Source: Bacteroidota bacterium
GTDB taxonomy: Bacteria; Bacteroidota; Bacteroidia; Chitinophagales; Chitinophagaceae
Length of the DNA: 8,075 nucleotides
Assembly: GCA_023436685.1 (NCBI GenBank)
Contig: JAEZIL010000153.1
Location: 1-8,075 of the forward strand
Direction: 5' to 3'
Positions 1 to 6,293 of the stretch are shown in pieces (positions within the stretch are counted from its first letter, which is position 1; each line of letters starts with the position of its first letter). A model generated the notes under the pieces. The model was not told where the DNA came from, searched no databases, and saw only the letters and a list, made by a program, of their open reading frames with translations. A program made the position numbers and the translations under genes.

Positions 1-1758
1 GACCCGGTACGCTCCAACGACACATTAATAAAAACAATTCGTCAGTTAAATAATGACCCTATCAGCTTAGAGACACCTTTTGCTGATGGCTTTGAGGACG
101 TAGGCCTTATAACTACTTCAAGAGATACCATCGGATTTTCTACTAATGAACATTGGGACTACAATAATGACTCTGACAGTGGAAGACTCCGTACTTATGT
201 ACATTCAGGTTTAAGCTTACATGGTAATAGGTCAATAAGTTTAGATGCTGCTATGAATACTATACGTACTCAAAACGAATTGACAGGCACTTTCAATTTA
301 AGCGAATATACTACTGCGGATAACGAAATTAGAATTGAGTTTGACTATAGAATGCACGGCCAGCCTGACAGCCTTGAAGGAAATGAAGTATGGGTGCGAG
401 GTAGTGATACCGACGTGTGGCAACCTATCTACTCATATAGAAGCCGGTCAACAGATATAGGACGAGTTATTAACTCAGGCACATTATCTGTAACAGATGT
501 ATTACTAAACAGTGCACAAAATTATACTTCTAGTTTTCAGCTTAAGTTTGGACAGCGCGACAGCTCATTAATTGCATCCGAAGGATACGGTTGTGGAATC
601 ACGATAGATGATGTAAAATTTTACACAGTTGAGAACGACGTACAACTGGTTGAAATTGTTGCTCCAAATGTAATAGAATGCGGGCTTAGTGAGAACACAC
701 CACTAGCAATAAGCGTATATAATGGCGTAAATCGCCTGCAACAAAATGTTTCTTTATCTTATAAACTAGATGGCGGAGAAATTATTACTGAAACTATTTC
801 AAGTATTGAGGGTAAGCAGAAGCTAAAATTTACTTTCAAAAACAACCCAGATTTTGCAAAGCCCGGAAAACATATATTAGATGTATGGCTGCATGCAAAT
901 GGCGATACTTACCTTAAGAACGATTCTATTCTAAACTACACGTTTTACAATCAAACACTCGTCACTTCACTACCTTATAAAGAAACATTTGAAAGCGACA
1001 ATGGCAACTGGTTCAGCGAAGGTGTAAATAATAGCTGGGAGTGGGGTAGGCCCGGCTCTTCAAAAATAAATAGGGCAAATAGTGGCGTGCACGCATGGAA
1101 AACAAATCTTGATGGGAATTATAATGATAATGAAATATCCTATTTATATTCCCCATGTTTTGATCTGACAAATGCGGTTAATCCGGTTTTAAGTTTCCAA
1201 ACAGCCATAGATATAGAGAATTGCGGACCCGTACTATGCGATGGCGCCTATGTAGAATACAGCGTTGATGGCATTAAATGGGAACACCTGGGTGAATCAC
1301 GAACGGGCATAAACTGGTATAACGATACACTTTACAACATATGGTCTCAACAAAATAATACCAATTGGCATCAGGCTTCTTATTCTGTTCCCAATAAGTC
1401 TATTATTAAACTGAGATTTAGCTTTTTCTCTGACATAGCCGGCAACTTTGAAGGGATGGGAATTGATGACGTTGAAATAACAGACAACCGTCTATATCCT
1501 GAAAAGCAATTAATAAGCGTAAGCCCTAACCCTACAAGCAACGGACAGATAGCAATTGAATGGTCGGGGAACGAACAATCTAGACTAAGCCTGGTAATGA
1601 CAGATATTATGGGAAGAGAAGTGTACCGCACAATGATAGCCAGTACGGCGAACTACAATAAATCAATCCTGCAAACAGGTAGATTAGCTACAGGCATGTA
1701 TTTTATGCGCATCCATATAGATGACAATAAATATCAGTATAAGATCATCTATAACTAA
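1..1758 (+). CDS. T9SS-exported modular surface/secreted protein, 5'-truncated by the window
   Basis: The frame is open from base 1 to the TAA at 1756-1758, giving 585 residues. The first in-frame ATG (253) is internal, because the upstream codons continue the same domain pattern. Visible order, in window residues: the tail of a CARDB/Ig-like domain (about 1-15); a MAM/jelly-roll-like domain (about 22-208, ending GCGITIDDVKFY); a CARDB-like beta domain (about 211-317); a second MAM-like domain (about 325-494, starting PYKETFES and ending GMGIDDVEI, with cysteines in ENCGPVLCDG); and a T9SS type A C-terminal sorting domain (about 502-585, with SVSPNPTSNG, DIMGREVY and LATGMYFMRI). In this family the tail directs passage through the outer membrane and is then usually cleaved, leaving the protein anchored or released. 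No catalytic domain is visible; one may lie in the missing N-terminal part. Adhesin or ancillary-domain roles are inference. The family assignment of the sorting tail is firm; the names of the beta domains are less so. Confidence 0.9.
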   Translation, partial: DPVRSNDTLIKTIRQLNNDPISLETPFADGFEDVGLITTSRDTIGFSTNEHWDYNNDSDSGRLRTYVHSGLSLHGNRSISLDAAMNTIRTQNELTGTFNLSEYTTADNEIRIEFDYRMHGQPDSLEGNEVWVRGSDTDVWQPIYSYRSRSTDIGRVINSGTLSVTDVLLNSAQNYTSSFQLKFGQRDSSLIASEGYGCGITIDDVKFYTVENDVQLVEIVAPNVIECGLSENTPLAISVYNGVNRLQQNVSLSYKLDGGEIITETISSIEGKQKLKFTFKNNPDFAKPGKHILDVWLHANGDTYLKNDSILNYTFYNQTLVTSLPYKETFESDNGNWFSEGVNNSWEWGRPGSSKINRANSGVHAWKTNLDGNYNDNEISYLYSPCFDLTNAVNPVLSFQTAIDIENCGPVLCDGAYVEYSVDGIKWEHLGESRTGINWYNDTLYNIWSQQNNTNWHQASYSVPNKSIIKLRFSFFSDIAGNFEGMGIDDVEITDNRLYPEKQLISVSPNPTSNGQIAIEWSGNEQSRLSLVMTDIMGREVYRTMIASTANYNKSILQTGRLATGMYFMRIHIDDNKYQYKIIYN

Positions 1759-1763
1759 CAATG

Positions 1764-3020
1764 TTAACGGTTAAAAAGTATTTTAGCGTAAAAAGAAGGT
1801 TTTCTTAATTGGTCACGTAGGTCCATATCGGTAAACATACAGCTGATAGTTTTACTTAATGACGGGCTTTTTTTAGCCTTATTTACAACAAAATTAAACA
1901 ACCAGGGGTAGCGGCATAGGCGTTGAAGCGTAGAACTGATCTTCAGTTCATCACCAATACGTCTATACAGTGGAACGTCATAGGCTTCTTTCAAAAAACC
2001 TCTGCTATATTGCTTTTCATTTATAGCCTTTTCAATAGCATAAGCAGCCATCATACCACTATATAATGCATTGCCAATACCCTCGCCACTAAAAGGGTCT
2101 ATAAGGCTGGCAGCATCACCTGTTAATAAAAAATTATCACCAGATATCGGTGCCTGTTCCATACCCATAGGTAATCCCCATCCTTGTATTTTATCTATAA
2201 GCTTAGCGTTGGCAAATCTGTGGTTGATGTTTGGGTTTGTTTTTATTGCATATAGCATTTGCTCCCTCAGGTTGATCTTCTTCTCTCGTATGCGCGATGA
2301 TAAAATTCCTACTCCCACATTTGCTTGTCCATTTGGTAAAGGAAAAATCCACAAATAACCTGGTAACATTTCAGGTAGGAAATGAAGTTCGATAAAATTA
2401 TTCTTGTCTAAGCCTGTTACCCCATCATAGTATGCTCTTAATCCAACTGCATAGGCTTTGGGAGAACTACTATCATTAACAAATGTCTTGCGCACAATAC
2501 CTTTATCTCCGTCCGCACCTACTATTAATGGAGCACTCACTTCATAAGTAATACCTTCTTTTTCAAATGTTACTAATACACCTTTATCCGTACGGTCAAT
2601 TTTTTTTACCGATGCTTTTTGATAAATAGTACAGTAAGGAGATGGAAGCTTATTAAATAAGAAATTATCAAAAATAAGTCGGGGAGTAGTAAAGCCAGGG
2701 GCCTGTTCTCCTGGTTTACCATTAGGGTTATAAGGTATTTCCAGTGCTTTACCATTTGGCGCTACGAATATGATACCATGTGTTGGGGTATAGTCCTGAT
2801 GGTTACTGAATATCTCCTTAAGCCAATCGGGATTTGCTTTACGCAATACAAAAGCCGTCTTTCCGCTACAGGCATCACCGCACACCTTATCTCTTGGAAA
2901 CGTTTCTTTCTCTAAAATAATATGTGATATACCTGCCTGGCTAAGGTATATAGAAGTACCGGCACCGGCAGGCCCTGCACCGATCACAACTACTTGCGTA
3001 TCTAATTTGATAGGCCCCAT
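1764..3020 (-). CDS. FAD-dependent oxidoreductase, geranylgeranyl reductase family
   Basis: A 418-residue flavoprotein of usual family length. It has an N-terminal Rossmann dinucleotide motif, GAGPAGAG (residues 14-21), an acidic ribose-binding residue in ILEKE (E37), the family signature DKVCGDACSGK (44-54), VGADG (167-171) in the second FAD contact, GYLWIFPLPNG (221-231) in the substrate-domain sheet, and the third FAD motif LLTGDAASLIDPFSGEG (298-314). The family reduces isoprenoid double bonds (geranylgeranyl groups of lipids, quinones or chlorophyll precursors) and also contains related hydroxylase-like enzymes. The substrate here cannot be read from sequence; saturation of a polyprenyl or menaquinone side chain is one possibility only. 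There is no signal peptide, so it is cytoplasmic or membrane-peripheral. The ATG at 3020 fits because the Rossmann strand begins at residue 8. No Shine-Dalgarno is visible, and a terminator hairpin lies just upstream. Its stop is 5 bases from that of the convergent T9SS gene. Confidence 0.9.
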   Translation of the reverse strand: MGPIKLDTQVVVIGAGPAGAGTSIYLSQAGISHIILEKETFPRDKVCGDACSGKTAFVLRKANPDWLKEIFSNHQDYTPTHGIIFVAPNGKALEIPYNPNGKPGEQAPGFTTPRLIFDNFLFNKLPSPYCTIYQKASVKKIDRTDKGVLVTFEKEGITYEVSAPLIVGADGDKGIVRKTFVNDSSSPKAYAVGLRAYYDGVTGLDKNNFIELHFLPEMLPGYLWIFPLPNGQANVGVGILSSRIREKKINLREQMLYAIKTNPNINHRFANAKLIDKIQGWGLPMGMEQAPISGDNFLLTGDAASLIDPFSGEGIGNALYSGMMAAYAIEKAINEKQYSRGFLKEAYDVPLYRRIGDELKISSTLQRLCRYPWLFNFVVNKAKKSPSLSKTISCMFTDMDLRDQLRKPSFYAKILFNR

Positions 3021-3030
3021 GACGTAACTA

Positions 3031-3069
3031 TAATAAAAAATTAACCCTCCGGTTTCGGAGGGTTAATTT
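3031..3069 (-). terminator. Intrinsic terminator downstream of pdhB
   Basis: Perfect 14-bp inverted repeat, 3038-3051 pairing with 3056-3069, around a 4-base loop (3052-3055). The core of the stem is GC-rich (CCCTCCG with CGGAGGG). Read on the minus strand, the hairpin runs into six T (3040-3035) and then an AT-rich stretch, as expected of a Rho-independent terminator. It begins 11 bases after the pdhB stop codon. The T-tract ends 14 bases before the reductase start codon, so it could also act as a 5' leader element for that gene. On the plus strand the right arm is AT-rich but lacks a clean T-tract, so bidirectional use is less likely. Confidence 0.88.
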
Positions 3070-3080
3070 AAGGTTCAAAA

Positions 3081-4064
3081 TTACTTAACCATATACATCA
3101 CTTCCTTAACCAGGTTGACGGTACGTGCAACACTTGGCAAGTGTGCGGCAACAAGGTTAGGAGCATAGTGCATGTTAGTATCAGCTGAAGTTATGCGGCG
3201 TATAGGTGCATCCAGATAGTCAAATACTTCTTTCTGTATGCGATAGCTAATTTCTGAAGATACGCTACCAAATGGCCATTGTTCCTCAACAATTACCAGC
3301 CGATTGGTTTTTTTAACCGATTCAGCAATAGTTTGCCAATCTAATGGACGAATGGTGCGTAGGTCAATTACTTCAGCCTCAATTCCTTCTTTTGCAAGTT
3401 CATCTGCTGCACCTAATGCTACCTTCATCATTTTGTTAAAAGAAACAATGGTAACATCTTTGCCTTTGCGTTTTATATCAGCCTTCCCTATTGGTATTAA
3501 ATATTCTTCTTCAGGTACTTCGCCTACATCTCCATACATTACTTCGCTTTCCATAAAAACTACCGGGTTCGGATCGCGGATAGCCGATTTCAAAAGGCCT
3601 TTTGCATCGTATGGATTGGACACTGTAATTACCTTTATACCGGGTATATTAGCATACCAGCTTTCAAACGCTTGCGAGTGCTGAGCACCTAGCTGGCCAG
3701 CAGAACCATTTGGACCGCGGAAAACAATTGGGCAACCAAAATGGCCGCCACTCATCGATAGCATTTTAGCAGCATGGTTTAATATCTGGTCGAGTGCAAG
3801 TACTGCAAAGTTCCATGTCATGAACTCAATAATGGGCTTTGTACCGTTCGACGCTGCACCTACGCCAATAGCAGCAAAACCTAATTCAGCAATAGGGGTG
3901 TCTATAACCCTGCGGGGACCAAATTCTTCCAGCATGCCCTGGCTTACTTTATAAGCACCATTATATTGTGCTACTTCTTCACCCATCAGAAACACAGTCT
4001 CATCCCGGCGCATTTCTTCTTCCATTGCTTCACGAAGCGCCTGACGGAAAGGGATTGTACGCAT
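3081..4064 (-). CDS. pdhB: Pyruvate dehydrogenase E1 component, beta subunit
   Basis: A 327-residue protein of full family length. With an alpha subunit it forms the thiamine-diphosphate-dependent E1 that decarboxylates pyruvate and passes the acetyl group to the lipoyl E2, in the cytoplasm. The N-terminal transketolase pyrimidine-binding domain (about 4-179) contains MGEEVAQYNGAYKVSQG (27-43), the conserved GEEV segment near the cofactor, then RVIDTPIAELGFAAIGVGAA, EFMTWNFA and GAQHSQAFESWYA with the conserved H129. The C-terminal transketolase domain (about 195-316) contains EVIDLRTIRPLDWQTI and VEEQWPFGSVSSEI. It matches the pyruvate/acetoin type better than the branched-chain 2-oxoacid type, but the two families are close. 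No E1 alpha gene lies in the window, so the partner is encoded elsewhere. It follows the lipoprotein gene by 54 bases and is closed by a strong terminator. The ATG at 4064 gives the standard N-terminus (RTIPFRQALREAM). Confidence 0.95.
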   Translation of the reverse strand: MRTIPFRQALREAMEEEMRRDETVFLMGEEVAQYNGAYKVSQGMLEEFGPRRVIDTPIAELGFAAIGVGAASNGTKPIIEFMTWNFAVLALDQILNHAAKMLSMSGGHFGCPIVFRGPNGSAGQLGAQHSQAFESWYANIPGIKVITVSNPYDAKGLLKSAIRDPNPVVFMESEVMYGDVGEVPEEEYLIPIGKADIKRKGKDVTIVSFNKMMKVALGAADELAKEGIEAEVIDLRTIRPLDWQTIAESVKKTNRLVIVEEQWPFGSVSSEISYRIQKEVFDYLDAPIRRITSADTNMHYAPNLVAAHLPSVARTVNLVKEVMYMVK

Positions 4065-4118
4065 ATATTTAAATTATTTACTTTTTGTTTGATTAACGCG
4101 CGTAAAGATACTATTTGC

Positions 4119-4640
4119 TTATCTATTTTCTGGATGAAAAGTAACTGTACTTGTTACCCCGTCTTCCGTAAAACGTAGCTTCATTGCTGTATCAGCCAGC
4201 TCAACAACCTCCATTATTATTTTTGTACCAGTACCTTTCAATTTCATTTCATCAAGTACAAGATTCTTCTCATCATCAAAATACCAATTAGTACTATCTA
4301 CCTGTCCGCTAAAGTTCATAACAGCAACACCGTTTTTACGAATATCGAACCATGTATTTTTCACAGCATGGCTCTGCATTGCCTTAAAATCATTTAGCTG
4401 TAGCTGCAGCGATCGCCGCATGCTATCTACATTCTCAACCCCATATGCCATTTTATTTGTCTCGGCATCTGTATTCTTACCAAACGTATCAAGAAACTGT
4501 TGTTGCTCTGCTATCATTTGATCCATCTGAGGGCTGGTAAGTGCAACAGCATGCCACTTTTTTGCAATTATATCTTCTCTCTTTTGTGTACAAGAGTATA
4601 AGGCTACAGTTATAAAAAGCAAAAATATTATTTTCTTCAT
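4119..4640 (-). CDS. Small lipocalin-like lipoprotein, function unknown
   Basis: 173 residues. The N-terminus is a short lipoprotein signal: MKK, a hydrophobic stretch IIFLLFITVAL, then the lipobox LYSC, giving a predicted acylated Cys17. Mature residues TQKRED follow without an obvious Bacteroidota surface-export patch, so the cell-surface or periplasmic face is undecided. The mature part begins with a basic segment ending in KKW. A helical Gln-rich insertion follows (about 38-95), then beta-rich strands (WFDIRKNGVAVMNF, STNWYFDDEKNLVLDE, IIMEVVELADTAMKLRF, STVTFHP). This W-near-start, strand-rich pattern resembles small lipocalin-like proteins of this phylum, a resemblance rather than a proven assignment. 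The start at 4640 is 4 bases after the DUF4476 gene stop, so the two are very likely co-transcribed and perhaps translationally coupled. No enzymatic motif is seen. Confidence 0.82.
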   Translation of the reverse strand: MKKIIFLLFITVALYSCTQKREDIIAKKWHAVALTSPQMDQMIAEQQQFLDTFGKNTDAETNKMAYGVENVDSMRRSLQLQLNDFKAMQSHAVKNTWFDIRKNGVAVMNFSGQVDSTNWYFDDEKNLVLDEMKLKGTGTKIIMEVVELADTAMKLRFTEDGVTSTVTFHPENR

Positions 4641-4644
4641 CTTG

Positions 4645-5640
4645 TTAGTTTTTGTGAATCATTTCTCTAAAATAACCTTTCCATTCCTGCCCTGAGAGCA
4701 AGGTTTCCAGGTTTTCAAATGCCGACTGATCCGTTACACGGGGGTAAGCTTTTTTTAACAATGTAAATCGTTGGTCATCGCCTGAAAGGGTTTTTACCAA
4801 TATCCTTATTTGATTAGATGTAAAGCAATTATCTAATTTATCAAATATCACTTTAAGCCGCTCGGTAGATGTTTTATTATTTACTCTTTTTAGCAGTACA
4901 TCAAATTGATTATTGCTCATAGCAGTAGGACAATCGCTATTAATAACAGCAACCTTGTTTCTTACTACCGCAGTTGTACCGCCAGCAGGCAACATATTAT
5001 TACCTCCTTGAGTTTTATTATTACGTAGCTCAATATCACCAATAAACGAAGGTCCTGATTCCTCTACAATTATTTTTGAAGGTTCTTTTACAGTAGTTGA
5101 AGGTTTTGCCTTTACAACTTTAGGAGATTGCTTCGCCTTAACCGGAGCAACTATAGGCTCTTCTTGTAATTCACCTTTATTACCTGGCCCATTATTAGAT
5201 AAAGGCCCAGGAACTACCGGGGTATAAACATTATTGGCATAAGCTGGTATAGCCGATAATTCTATATGGTCGTCTTCAATCGTATTGCCGGCAGGCAGGT
5301 AAAATTGCCTATGTATATCGTACAATTTAAAGCTACCATCCTTCTGCATTAATAAAAATCCTCTGAATCCACCGTCAGGAACCTGCACCATGAATTTTTG
5401 TGCAGGATATGCATTTTGCTGGAACAACACTTCTAATGTTATGGGTCCGGGTGCCAGTTCTGAAATAATATAATAGTTCTTACCAAACCTTGGCAGCATC
5501 TCGCCCTCAAATTTCACATAAAAGGGGATGCTTTTGTCACCTTGTATGTATACATAGGCAAAACGCTCAGCTTGTAACTCTTTACTGAATAAAATCAGCG
5601 TGAAAAAAGTAGCAAAAAGCGCTATTATAGATTTCCTCAT
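4645..5640 (-). CDS. Exported protein with C-terminal DUF4476-type domain
   Basis: 331 residues. A Sec signal peptide spans about 1-24 (MRKSIIALFATFFTLILFS, then likely cleavage after LQA). An N-terminal beta-rich domain (about 25-118: ERFAYVYIQGDKSIPFYVKF to LYDIHRQFYLP) resembles the N-terminal part of other Bacteroidota DUF4476 proteins. A low-complexity Pro/Lys/Val-rich linker follows (about 140-190). The C-terminal helical domain (about 237-328) starts CPTAMSNNQFDVLLKRV and continues DNCFTSNQIRILVKTLSGDDQRF, then LLKKAYPRVTDQ. That is the DUF4476 layout of a Cys-x-x-x-Met-Ser start, a central asparagine-cysteine pair (N271, C272), and a Lys-x-Ala-Tyr-Pro segment. C237 and C272 could form a disulfide in the periplasm. 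Function is unknown for the family. It sits 2 bases after the biotin-carrier gene stop and 4 bases before the lipoprotein gene, clearly within one operon. The DUF4476 call is from motif memory. Confidence 0.85.
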   Translation of the reverse strand: MRKSIIALFATFFTLILFSKELQAERFAYVYIQGDKSIPFYVKFEGEMLPRFGKNYYIISELAPGPITLEVLFQQNAYPAQKFMVQVPDGGFRGFLLMQKDGSFKLYDIHRQFYLPAGNTIEDDHIELSAIPAYANNVYTPVVPGPLSNNGPGNKGELQEEPIVAPVKAKQSPKVVKAKPSTTVKEPSKIIVEESGPSFIGDIELRNNKTQGGNNMLPAGGTTAVVRNKVAVINSDCPTAMSNNQFDVLLKRVNNKTSTERLKVIFDKLDNCFTSNQIRILVKTLSGDDQRFTLLKKAYPRVTDQSAFENLETLLSGQEWKGYFREMIHKN

Positions 5641-5642
5641 AG

Positions 5643-6143
5643 TTATTCTAACTCAATTAATATAGCTCCCTTTTCAACAGCAGTACGTTCTTCAACCTTG
5701 ATTGCTTTAACTGTAGCGGGTGCTTGGGCCTTTAGAACATTTTCCATTTTCATTGCTTCCAAAATCAACAGGCCATCACCTTTATTTATTTGCTGACCCG
5801 GCTGAACCAAAACCTTTAACACCATTCCTGGCATTGGAGCTTTTACCGGTTCAATCTTTTGCATGGCTTTTAGATCGAGGCCCATGCTGGTAAGTAATAA
5901 ATCAATTGGCTCCTGGATAGCGGTTTTATATTGCTGGCCGTTTATGGTAAGTGTTATTTCTTTTGTTTTAGTATCAACTTGCTCTATTTGCGCCGTATAG
6001 CTCTTATTATTATAAAGAACACTTATCAAACCATTAGATTGATATTGCGCATCTAATGAAACCTCGCTATTATTTAGCAGTAGTACATTATCCTCTTGGC
6101 TTATCGAAAAGGCATCCTTGTCATTAACTTTTATCTGCAGCAT
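5643..6143 (-). CDS. Biotin carboxyl carrier (biotin/lipoyl-attachment) protein
   Basis: 166 residues. The C-terminal biotinyl domain (about 100-166) has the classic order APMPGMVLKVLVQPGQQINKG, then EAMKMEN with biotinylated K132, then a second half ending in KGAILIELE. The lysine and flanking methionines are intact. The N-terminal part (about 1-80) is beta-rich, with NGQQYKTAI followed by DLLLTSMGLD. It looks like the region preceding the biotinyl domain in acyl-CoA (propionyl/acetyl-CoA) carboxylase alpha chains, not the Ala/Pro linker of typical AccB. It likely carries carboxybiotin between a biotin carboxylase and a carboxyltransferase encoded elsewhere, since neither is in the window. 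It is cytoplasmic and first in the minus-strand operon, with a good promoter match at 6167-6199. A GGAG lies only 2 bases before the ATG (6143), too close for a normal Shine-Dalgarno. Exact carboxylase partner unknown, so no symbol is given. Confidence 0.9.
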   Translation of the reverse strand: MLQIKVNDKDAFSISQEDNVLLLNNSEVSLDAQYQSNGLISVLYNNKSYTAQIEQVDTKTKEITLTINGQQYKTAIQEPIDLLLTSMGLDLKAMQKIEPVKAPMPGMVLKVLVQPGQQINKGDGLLILEAMKMENVLKAQAPATVKAIKVEERTAVEKGAILIELE

Positions 6144-6166
6144 GTCTCCAAAGGTAAGTTAGGCAT

Positions 6167-6199
6167 CAAAAATAGTATATTAATATCGTTTACACCAAG
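6167..6199 (-). promoter_or_regulatory. Predicted Bacteroidota-type promoter for the biotin-carrier operon
   Basis: On the minus strand, 6174-6167 reads TATTTTTG, a full match to the -7 consensus TAnnTTTG. CTTG at 6199-6196 (consensus TTTG) is the -33 element, with a 21-base spacer, inside the usual range. Transcription would begin near 6160, leaving a leader of about 17 bases before the ATG at 6143. Prediction from motif and position only. Confidence 0.6.
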
Positions 6200-6225
6200 C
6201 TAATCAGACAATCGTAAGAAAAGAC

Positions 6226-6248
6226 AATTCCCTCTAATAAGGGTAATT
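6226..6248. promoter_or_regulatory. Imperfect dyad/hairpin between the divergent promoters
   Basis: AATTCCCT (6226-6233) pairs with AGGG-T-AATT (6240-6248), leaving one bulged T (6244) and a 6-base AT-rich loop. It is followed on the plus strand by a run of T that overlaps the predicted -33 box of the peptidase gene. It may be an operator-like dyad. No plus-strand gene ends upstream of it, so a terminator role is unlikely. Weak evidence. Confidence 0.25.
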
Positions 6249-6281
6249 TTTGTGTTAGCATTAATTGTACTTTAGTTTTTG
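6249..6281 (+). promoter_or_regulatory. Possible Bacteroidota-type promoter for the M1 peptidase gene
   Basis: TTTG at 6249-6252 as the -33 element, a 20-base spacer, then TAGTTTTT followed by G (6273-6281) as a -7 element one base off the TAnnTTTG consensus. Transcription would start around 6285-6288, giving a very short leader before the ATG at 6294. AT-rich intergenic DNA makes chance matches common, so this is weaker than the opposite-strand promoter. Confidence 0.4.
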
Positions 6282-6293
6282 GATATATTTTAC

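Noticed and set aside
1380..1631. Minus-strand open frame of 83 codons
   Set aside because: It lies wholly inside the T9SS coding region on the opposite strand, has no recognisable protein features, and is best read as a chance frame.
253..1758. Treating ATG 253 as the true start of the T9SS protein
   Set aside because: The frame is open back to base 1, and the upstream codons encode the continuous beginning of the same beta domain, so 253 is an internal methionine.
2071..2358. Plus-strand open frame of 95 codons
   Set aside because: Antisense to the reductase gene, whose FAD motifs are fully accounted for; no independent evidence of coding.
3304..3684. Plus-strand open frame of 126 codons
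   Set aside because: Antisense to pdhB, which is full length and strongly conserved; low-complexity translation without motifs.
3966..4178. Plus-strand open frame of 70 codons spanning the pdhB/lipoprotein gap
   Set aside because: It overlaps two well-supported minus-strand genes and has no ribosome site or recognisable protein features.
6226..6251. Plus-strand terminator reading of the hairpin followed by T residues
   Set aside because: No plus-strand gene ends upstream of it, the stem is AT-rich with a bulge, and the T run fits the -33 region of the peptidase promoter better.
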